The notes beneath the pieces were generated by a model. It saw nothing but the letters and a program-made list of their open reading frames with translations, was not told the origin of the DNA and did no database searches. A stretch of 11,717 bases of DNA from NCBI GenBank assembly GCA_021107335.1, contig JAIOSZ010000259.1:1-11717 (forward strand). The letters run 5' to 3'. A program made the position numbers and the translations under genes. This document shows positions 6,218-11,717 of the stretch, piece by piece (within the stretch, counting starts at the first letter, position 1; each line of letters starts with the position of its first letter). This DNA is from Desulfuromonadaceae bacterium (GTDB lineage Bacteria; Desulfobacterota; Desulfuromonadia; Desulfuromonadales; Syntrophotaleaceae).

Positions 6218-7245
6218 AGGTCTTCCCTTTTTTTATTCCCCATGCCGGTTGTCCCTATCGTTGCCGATTTTGTCAGCAACAGTGGGTTTCCGGACATTCT
6301 GTGGTTCCGTCGCCTGCGCAAGTGGCAGAAGAGTTGCCGCTGTTGCTACCCGAACAGGGCGATGGTGAGGTAGCTTTTTATGGAGGCAGCTTCACCCTTT
6401 TGGAACCGGCCTTGCAGAGGGATTACCTGCGACGGGTGAGGCCCTTTATCGAGAAGGGCCAAGTTGCCGGTATTCGCATTTCAACCCGACCTGACGCCCT
6501 TGACGAGGAGCAGCTTACCCTGTTGCAACAGGGGGGGGTAACTACGGTTGAGTTAGGCTGCCAGTCTTTTTCTGCCGAGGTGCTGGAGGCCGCGGGTCGG
6601 GGACATGGCCCCCTATCGGCGGGTCGCGCCGTTAAGCGGCTTCGTTCTCGGTCGCTTCAAGTCGGGCTGCAGCTTATGCCCGGACTGCCGGGCGCAGCAC
6701 CCGTGGAGGCCCTGCTGTCGTTGCGCCAAGCCTTAGATCTGGAGCCCGATTTTCTGCGTATATATCCGACGGTGGTGCTGCGTGGTACCGTGCTGGAAGC
6801 TGACTTCCAGCAGGGCTGTTATCGACCTCTAGCCCTCGACGACGCTGTAGAACTTTGCGCTGAGATGCTCTGGCATTGTCGGGAAGTTGGCGTGCCGGTT
6901 ATCCGTCTTGGTTTGCAGGCAACGACCGCACTGGTGCCCGAACAGGCCTTGGTGGCCGGCCCTTATCATCCTGCTTTTGGTGCTCTGGTACGATCTCGCC
7001 TCTGGCGGAGGGCTTTAGCTGCGGTCCTTGCAGGGCAACCTGGGTATGAGTTGAGGGTGCATCCTTCCGATTTGAGTGATGTCCTTGGTCAGCGGCGGGA
7101 CAATTGGCGCTATTTTGAGGAACGGGGTCGTTGTTTGACCCTGCTCTGCGATAAAGGCATGGCTCGGGACCACTTTGGGATTGAAGGCCGGAACTATCCG
7201 TTGCAGGCCGCTGCGGCATTTCCGCCGATATCGACTCTTTTGTAA
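6214..7245 (+). CDS. Elp3-like radical SAM protein without acetyltransferase domain
   Basis: A 343-residue radical SAM protein. CxxxCxxC lies at C13, C17, C20 (GCPYRCRFC), ligands for a [4Fe-4S] cluster. Further motifs match the Elp3 radical SAM core: FYGGSFT (55-61), ISTRPD (89-94), VELGCQSF (112-119) and QLMPGLPG (153-160). Elp3 proper goes on into a GNAT acetyltransferase domain and modifies tRNA wobble uridines; here the chain ends near the size of the radical SAM core plus a C-terminal extension ending HFGIEGRNYPLQAAA, so the acetyltransferase half is absent. Such stand-alone proteins next to rnc are seen in Clostridia and delta-proteobacteria, with no assigned reaction that I know. The ATG overlaps the rnc stop (ATGA) with GGGG adjacent, pointing to coupled translation. 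RNA modification is a reasonable guess, not shown. Confidence 0.88.
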   Translation: MKVFPFFIPHAGCPYRCRFCQQQWVSGHSVVPSPAQVAEELPLLLPEQGDGEVAFYGGSFTLLEPALQRDYLRRVRPFIEKGQVAGIRISTRPDALDEEQLTLLQQGGVTTVELGCQSFSAEVLEAAGRGHGPLSAGRAVKRLRSRSLQVGLQLMPGLPGAAPVEALLSLRQALDLEPDFLRIYPTVVLRGTVLEADFQQGCYRPLALDDAVELCAEMLWHCREVGVPVIRLGLQATTALVPEQALVAGPYHPAFGALVRSRLWRRALAAVLAGQPGYELRVHPSDLSDVLGQRRDNWRYFEERGRCLTLLCDKGMARDHFGIEGRNYPLQAAAAFPPISTLL

Positions 7246-7294
7246 ACCATTATTTCGTAGCGGCTTCGGCTGTTGATTATACAAAGAAAGCATA

Positions 7295-8203
7295 ATGCAT
7301 ATGACCACTGATACCAAAGGTTTCCGTTCAGGATTCGTTTCCATTGTTGGCCGTCCTAATGTCGGTAAGTCGACCCTACTTAACGCTCTGTTAGGGCAGA
7401 AAATTGCCATTGCGTCGGACAAACCGCAAACCACGCGCAATCGTATCTTGGGTATTTATACTCGGCCCTCGACCCAGATTCTGTTTTTAGATACTCCTGG
7501 AATCCACCGCGCTAAGGGGCGGCTTAATAAATTCATGGTTGAGCAGGCCTTGTCGACCTGTAAGGGTGTGGATGCGGTATTATTTCTGGTCGAGGCTAAC
7601 GATCGTCCCGGCGGTGGCGACGACTTCATTCTCGACATGTTGGCCAAAGGCAAGGTGCCGGTAATTCTTGGCATCAACAAAGCGGATCTGGTCGCTAAGC
7701 CTGACTTGCTGCCGTTGATCGCTGCTTATTCCGAACGCTTGGATTTTGTTGGCATTCTACCTTTGTCCGGACTGAAGGGGGAGGGGGTCGAAGAACTGAT
7801 TGAGGTAGTGACGGGTTTATTGCCCGAGGGTCCCCATTACTATCCCGATGATATGATCACCGATCAGCCCGAGCGGTTTATCGTTGCGGAGATGATTCGC
7901 GAGCAGTTGCTCAAGCAAACCCATGACGAAGTGCCTTATGGGGTGGCGGTGGCGGTGGAGAGCTTCACCGAAAAGCCGGATAAGGAACTGGTGGTTATCC
8001 AGGCCGTGATTCACGTCGAGCGAGAGGCTCACAAAAGTATCGTGATCGGCAAAAAAGGCGCCAAGTTGAAGACGATCGGTCAGGCGGCCCGTTATGATAT
8101 CGAACGGATGCTTGGAACCCGAGTATTCCTTGAGCTATTCGTTAGAGTGGAAAAAAATTGGACTCAGTCCAATCGGTTGTTAAAAGAATTCGGTTACGAA
8201 TAA
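7295..8203 (+). CDS. era: GTPase Era
   Basis: A GTPase that binds the 3' end of 16S rRNA and assists late 30S maturation. The 302 residues contain the GTPase motifs GRPNVGKST (19-27), the QTTRN switch region (45-49), DTPGIH (66-71), NKAD (128-131) and a G5 loop with LSGLKG (157-162), followed by a KH domain with IGKKGAKLKTIG (251-262). Length is normal. ATGs at 7295 and 7301 are both possible; only a weak AAGAAAG precedes them, so the N-terminus is uncertain by two residues. It lies 49 bp after the radical SAM gene; that gap holds a short stem with a UUCG loop (7259-7274). Grouping with rnc is common in bacteria and fits joint 16S rRNA processing. Confidence 0.97.
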   Translation: MHMTTDTKGFRSGFVSIVGRPNVGKSTLLNALLGQKIAIASDKPQTTRNRILGIYTRPSTQILFLDTPGIHRAKGRLNKFMVEQALSTCKGVDAVLFLVEANDRPGGGDDFILDMLAKGKVPVILGINKADLVAKPDLLPLIAAYSERLDFVGILPLSGLKGEGVEELIEVVTGLLPEGPHYYPDDMITDQPERFIVAEMIREQLLKQTHDEVPYGVAVAVESFTEKPDKELVVIQAVIHVEREAHKSIVIGKKGAKLKTIGQAARYDIERMLGTRVFLELFVRVEKNWTQSNRLLKEFGYE

Positions 8204-8261
8204 AGGGCGGCCTTATGCGCTTACTGTTTGTTCTCATTACTGTTGAGGGGTAAATTTCGTT

Positions 8262-9572
8262 ATGTCCGTAGTTGCCATCGTTGGTCGTCCTAATGTGGGA
8301 AAATCGACACTTTTTAATCGTATTGTCGGCCAGCGCCGGGCCATTGTAGAAAATGTGCCCGGGGTGACGCGTGATCGTAATTATGCCGAGGTAACTCGCT
8401 ATGATATTCCCTTTATCCTCATCGATACCGGTGGCTTTGAGCCGATCAGTGAAGACCGTCTACTGGTGCAGATGCGTGAACAATCGCAACTGGCAATAGA
8501 AGAGGCAGATGTCATTCTGATGGTAATGGACGGTCGAGAAGGTTTGACACCCTCCGACGTCGAAGTGGTCGCGAGTCTGCGCCGTGCTGGTAAGCCCGTC
8601 TTTTATGTGGTCAATAAGGTTGATGGTCCGAAACAGGATGCTGAAACTGCCGACTTTTATGCCTTGGGTGTTGAAGAGGTGCATGCCGTCTCGGCTGAGC
8701 ACGGAAGAGGGGTCGGCGATCTGATTGATGAGGTTTTGGCTGTACTGCCTTATCAAGACCCAGTGGCCGAAGAGGATACTCAGGAAGTGCGACTGGCAGT
8801 GATCGGTCGGCCCAATGTTGGCAAGTCGTCACTGGTCAATCGTCTGCTCGGCTATGAGCGTGTAGTGGCCAATGCCACCGCCGGGACCACTCGAGACAGC
8901 ATCGATACAGCCCTGGAATACAATGGGCAGCGTTACGTGTTGATCGATACAGCCGGTATTCGGCGCAAGGGAAAAGTCAGTCAAAAGTTGGAAAAGTTCA
9001 GTGTGGTACAGGCTCTCAAGGGTATGGACCGGGCTCACGTTGTGCTGGTGGTTATCGATGCCTCCGAAGGGGTAACCGAGCAGGATATGACTGTGGCCGG
9101 TTATGCCTACGAAAAGGGCCGCGCGGTAATTCTGGTGGTCAACAAGTGGGACCTGGTGGTTAAGGACCACAAGACCATGGGAGAATATACCGCCGATTTG
9201 CGCGACTCTTTCAAGTTTTTGCCTTTTGCCCCCGTGTTGTTTGTTTCGGCCTTAAGCGGCCAGCGCACGAATCGAATCATGGACACCGTCGAGAAGGTGG
9301 CGGCAGAGTTCAATCGAAAAGCTTCTACCCCTGAATTGAACCGGGTTTTAAAAGAGGCCACGATCAGTCATGCACCGCCGATGGCTCAGGGTAAACGGGT
9401 CAAGCTGTTTTACATAACTCAGACGTCAGTCCGGCCACCGACCTTTGTTGTTTTTGGGAATCGGACCCAGGGTATCCACTTTTCCTATCATCGCTATATG
9501 GTCAATCAGATTCGCGAGGCCTTTGGTTTTGCAGGCTGTCCCATTCGGCTCTTTTTTAAGGATCGAGAATAA
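8262..9572 (+). CDS. der: Ribosome-assembly GTPase Der (EngA), two GTPase domains
   Basis: A double-GTPase needed for 50S subunit assembly. In 436 residues the first G domain has GRPNVGKST (8-16), DTGG (55-58) and NKVD (118-121); the second has GRPNVGKSS (182-190), DTAG (229-232) and NKWD (294-297). A KH-like C-terminal domain follows (about 350-436). Both P-loops and both NKxD motifs are intact, so both sites should bind GTP. GAGGGG (8245-8250) about 11 nt upstream is the probable binding site. It follows era by 58 bp and its TAA (9570-9572) is directly followed by the ATG of the next gene. Confidence 0.97.
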   Translation: MSVVAIVGRPNVGKSTLFNRIVGQRRAIVENVPGVTRDRNYAEVTRYDIPFILIDTGGFEPISEDRLLVQMREQSQLAIEEADVILMVMDGREGLTPSDVEVVASLRRAGKPVFYVVNKVDGPKQDAETADFYALGVEEVHAVSAEHGRGVGDLIDEVLAVLPYQDPVAEEDTQEVRLAVIGRPNVGKSSLVNRLLGYERVVANATAGTTRDSIDTALEYNGQRYVLIDTAGIRRKGKVSQKLEKFSVVQALKGMDRAHVVLVVIDASEGVTEQDMTVAGYAYEKGRAVILVVNKWDLVVKDHKTMGEYTADLRDSFKFLPFAPVLFVSALSGQRTNRIMDTVEKVAAEFNRKASTPELNRVLKEATISHAPPMAQGKRVKLFYITQTSVRPPTFVVFGNRTQGIHFSYHRYMVNQIREAFGFAGCPIRLFFKDRE

Positions 9573-11228
9573 ATGAGTCTGTCTGGTCACCTTGAAGATC
9601 TGCAGTTGCGAGATCTGCTGCAAATTCTCTATTTAGGCCGTAACGATGGTCTGTTGCAGTTGGGGTGCGGCTGTGATCAGGCTGAGTTGGTGTTTAAAGA
9701 AGGCTTGGTGGTTTCCGCTTGGAGGCAGGGGAAGGAATCAACTCGTGGCCTGCCTGGCGCTCCCTTCGGGGCTGTCGATGAGGCTCTATTGGTCCGGGCC
9801 CGCCGACTACAAAAAAATACCGTGCCCTTTCGTACCCTCGACCGTTGGCTCATCGAGGAATGTGGTTTGGTACAGGAGAGCCTCTATTCAGCCCTGCGCT
9901 CCGCCGTGGTTACGCTTGTTCATGATTTGCTCTATTGGGATGAGGGAAATTTTTCTTTTCAGCCGGGTCCTTTAGCCGAAACCCTGCTACAAGTCGCTTG
10001 TGGCGAGCATCTTTGCCTGGACATTGGGTTGAATGTGGCTGAACTGTCGTGTGAAGAACCGGTGGTTTTGCCTGTGTCCAGTGGTTTTCCGGTGAAGCCG
10101 CCTATAAGCAATATGCAAGAAGCGGTGAATGAGCCGGGGGCTTTTTCTTGTCAGGACGAACAGGCAGCTGTTTTATTGGTTGACGACGACCCTCAGATAG
10201 CGGTGCTGTTGGTCCAGGCCCTGGCCCAACAGGGTTTGGTTGCCCGTTCCTTTGGCAGCGGTGGCGAACTGCTGAGTGCCGTGCGTTCTGCCTGGGGGGA
10301 GGGTCGCCATCCGTTGCTGATCATCGATCTGGTCATGCCCCGCCTGCATGGCGGAGGAATCCTTGGTGGCCTTGAATTGGTTGAGCAGGTTCAGTCTTTG
10401 CGGGCCGAGCAAGCGTTCCTGGTCTATAGCGATTATCCGTGTCCTGAGGTGGAACTGCGCTTACGTCAGTTGGGGGTTAACGAACTGCTAAGTAAGCCAG
10501 CGCAACAATCTCCGATTACCGCTGAGCGTTCTATAGCAGCGAAAGAATTTTGTAACACCTTGGCTTTAAAGGTAGCGGCTTTGTTCGAGAACTCCGCGAC
10601 TGCCGCCGCTGATCTGTCTCCAGCAGAGCCTAGTACTTTTCCATTTCCCGTTGAACCGGCAATAGAGCAGGCCGTGGCGATTCAATGCGCCGGAATGGGG
10701 GTTCTTAAAGGCTTGCTTCAGGAATTGCAGAGCGTTGAAAGCGGGGACCAGATTATGTTACTGGTCCTGCGCTTCGCTACTGAAATATTGAGCCGAGCGG
10801 TGTTGTTTTCCGTCGATAAGGATCGTATTGTCGGCCTCGGTCAGTACGGCTATGGGGATGCTGAGCTTTCTGCGAACGAAATGGTACGGCGCATCATCGT
10901 TCCTTTGACAGAGCCCAGCACCTTCAAAGAAGTTTTCGATCAGGCTGCCGCTTACTGCGGACCCTTGGGAGAAGCTCGAATGGATACCTATCTGCGAGAG
11001 GAATTAGGGCTTTGCAGTAGTGACGAGATCTTTATCGGTCCTCTGCTAAGCGACGATAAGGTTGTGGCTCTACTATGCGGTAATAATCAGAACAGCCTTT
11101 GTGGGATGGAGGATCGACTAGCCTTGGAGGTATTTCTTCAGCAGGCTGGAGCCGCCCTGAATAATTTGCATTTGGCCGATAAATTACGCAATCTGTCGGC
11201 TCTCCTAGGTAAAACCTTTGACTGCTAA
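9573..11228 (+). CDS. PATAN (DUF4388) - receiver - GAF-like signalling protein
   Basis: A 551-residue cytoplasmic protein with no membrane segment. Residues 1-135 fit a PATAN/DUF4388 domain: opening SGHLEDLQLRDLLQILYLGR, then VFKEGLVVSAW and a helical part ending in WDEGNFSFQPG. Residues 198-310 form a response-regulator receiver: acidic triplet D204-D206, phospho-acceptor D252 in IIDLVMPRLHG, S286 at the Thr/Ser switch position and K308 in LLSKPA. A Gly-rich insertion (GGGILGG, 260-266) follows the acceptor site. Residues about 370-540 look like a GAF-type sensory domain (QIMLLVLRFATEILSRAVLF; DDKVVALLCGNN), a weaker call. There is no DNA-binding or catalytic output domain. AAGGA (9558-9562) lies 10 nt upstream and the start abuts the der stop, so it is probably cotranscribed with der. 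No partner kinase is visible. Exact function is unknown. Confidence 0.85.
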   Translation: MSLSGHLEDLQLRDLLQILYLGRNDGLLQLGCGCDQAELVFKEGLVVSAWRQGKESTRGLPGAPFGAVDEALLVRARRLQKNTVPFRTLDRWLIEECGLVQESLYSALRSAVVTLVHDLLYWDEGNFSFQPGPLAETLLQVACGEHLCLDIGLNVAELSCEEPVVLPVSSGFPVKPPISNMQEAVNEPGAFSCQDEQAAVLLVDDDPQIAVLLVQALAQQGLVARSFGSGGELLSAVRSAWGEGRHPLLIIDLVMPRLHGGGILGGLELVEQVQSLRAEQAFLVYSDYPCPEVELRLRQLGVNELLSKPAQQSPITAERSIAAKEFCNTLALKVAALFENSATAAADLSPAEPSTFPFPVEPAIEQAVAIQCAGMGVLKGLLQELQSVESGDQIMLLVLRFATEILSRAVLFSVDKDRIVGLGQYGYGDAELSANEMVRRIIVPLTEPSTFKEVFDQAAAYCGPLGEARMDTYLREELGLCSSDEIFIGPLLSDDKVVALLCGNNQNSLCGMEDRLALEVFLQQAGAALNNLHLADKLRNLSALLGKTFDC

Positions 11229-11270
11229 GGCCGTCTTTATCCGGTTTTTCACTTTGCTGGTTTTGCCGGC

Positions 11271-11298
11271 TGGACAAATGCGCTATTGTTGCCATAAT
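11271..11298 (+). promoter_or_regulatory. Predicted sigma-70 promoter for the terminal response regulator
   Basis: TGGACA (11271-11276; 5 of 6 to consensus), a 16-bp spacer and CATAAT (11293-11298; 5 of 6). The predicted start near 11305 gives a leader of about 185 nt before the GTG at 11491. It lies in the 262-bp gap after the PATAN gene, where a promoter is expected. I saw no clear intrinsic terminator for the upstream operon in the gap. Confidence 0.5.
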
Positions 11299-11358
11299 TA
11301 GTTCGTTGCAAATCGCGACCCTATGTGAGCCATTCAAGCAGATTTACAGTCAGGCAAA

Positions 11359-11469
11359 ATGTCCGCTTGTCTTTTGTGGGATCTCCGGGGTACTGTCGGG
11401 CATCATTTCATTGTCCTGTCCATTGCTTTGATGGCCGCGGCAGGAGACCTGGTGACCCTGTTGGTCTGA
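11359..11469 (+). CDS. Possible small hydrophobic ORF (36 aa), uncertain
   Basis: An ATG at 11359 opens a 36-residue frame ending in TGA at 11467-11469, 21 nt before the GTG of the response regulator. The product begins MSACLLWDLRG and its second half (about 16-36) is strongly hydrophobic, broken by one Asp, so it could be a small membrane peptide or a leader peptide. AGG at 11352-11354 is a weak and close binding site. I do not recognise it. An open frame of this length is easily due to chance. Confidence 0.22.
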   Translation: MSACLLWDLRGTVGHHFIVLSIALMAAAGDLVTLLV

Positions 11470-11490
11470 GGCCCAAAAAGGAGCTTCTTT

Positions 11491-11717
11491 GTGGAAAAAA
11501 ACAAGATTTTGATCGTCGAGGATGAAGAGAGTCTGCTCAGATTGGAAAGTATTCTGCTGATTTCCAAGGGGTATGATGTCATCGGTGCCAGCAATGGTCA
11601 GCAGGCCCTCGATGCGGTTTTAGCCCATCGCCCCGATCTGGTGTTGTTGGACATCATGTTGCCGGAAATCGACGGTTTCGAAGTGTGTAGCCGGATCAAG
11701 AGTAATCCTGAAACCGA
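11491..11717 (+). CDS. Response regulator, receiver domain (3' end outside window)
   Basis: The first 75 residues of a CheY-like receiver: KILIVEDEES with the acidic pair E10-D11 and E12, and phospho-acceptor D54 in LVLLDIMLPEIDGFEV. The Thr/Ser and Lys switch residues lie beyond the edge, so any output domain (DNA-binding, diguanylate cyclase, histidine kinase) cannot be told. The GTG start at 11491 is chosen because AAAAGGAG ends 7 nt upstream and the next residues give the usual beta-1 strand; no ATG fits. It has its own predicted promoter and is probably not part of the der operon. It would be phosphorylated by a histidine kinase not seen here. Confidence 0.92.
   Translation, partial: MEKNKILIVEDEESLLRLESILLISKGYDVIGASNGQQALDAVLAHRPDLVLLDIMLPEIDGFEVCSRIKSNPET

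Noticed and set aside
11235..11275. Sigma-54 promoter after the PATAN gene
   Set aside because: The GG and GC pairs that could form -24/-12 elements are 11 or 8 nt apart, not the required 10, and the flanking TGGCAC/TTGC bases do not match.
11305..11490. Cyclic-di-GMP (GEMM) riboswitch in the long leader
   Set aside because: I could not find the conserved GEMM sequence blocks by eye; no specific riboswitch call is supported.
11325..11525. 66-residue plus-strand frame at the right end
   Set aside because: It runs into the response regulator in a different frame, is rich in Arg, Gly and Pro with no family likeness, and lacks a binding site.

Overview
The window reads as a chromosomal housekeeping segment from a delta-proteobacterium. 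The gene order and protein types most resemble the Desulfuromonadales (Geobacter, Pelobacter or Desulfuromonas relatives): TatD fused to a radical SAM domain, a 510-residue MetG, RicT in a delta-proteobacterial operon, an Elp3-like radical SAM gene joined to rnc, and an uncharacterised PATAN-receiver protein behind der. The lineage is inferred from family knowledge, not from a database search. I saw no insertion sequence, phage gene, CRISPR array, tRNA or rRNA.

Minus-strand half (1-5337). Reading leftwards from about 5337, the order is tmk, holB, ricT, metG and tatD-rSAM, the last running off the left edge. tmk/holB overlap by 4 bp and ricT/metG by 8 bp, which fits one operon. A good sigma-70 type promoter (TTGATT-17-TATAAT) lies just upstream of tmk. 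A perfect 14-bp hairpin sits between metG and tatD. The theme is DNA precursor synthesis and replication (thymidylate kinase, delta-prime clamp-loader subunit), tRNA charging (MetG), an Fe-S RNA-processing accessory factor (RicT) and a metal-dependent hydrolase fused to a radical SAM enzyme.

Plus-strand half (5510-11228). A divergent promoter region of about 170 bp (5338-5509) separates the two operons. Rightwards come rnc (TTG start), an Elp3-like radical SAM protein, era, der and a 551-residue PATAN-receiver-GAF-like protein. rnc and the radical SAM gene overlap by ATGA, and the der stop is immediately followed by the next ATG. The group is dominated by rRNA processing and ribosome assembly: RNase III, then two GTPases that act on the 30S and 50S subunits. 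The radical SAM and PATAN proteins are the parts with unknown function.

Right end (11229-11717). A 262-bp gap holds a plausible promoter, a long leader and a possible 36-codon hydrophobic ORF. A receiver-domain protein then starts at a GTG codon and runs off the edge.

Most of the window is ordinary conserved core genome. The items most worth following are the TatD-radical SAM fusion, the acetyltransferase-less Elp3-like enzyme coupled to RNase III, the PATAN signalling protein coupled to der, the repeat-bearing basic tail of RicT, and the leader of the last gene.
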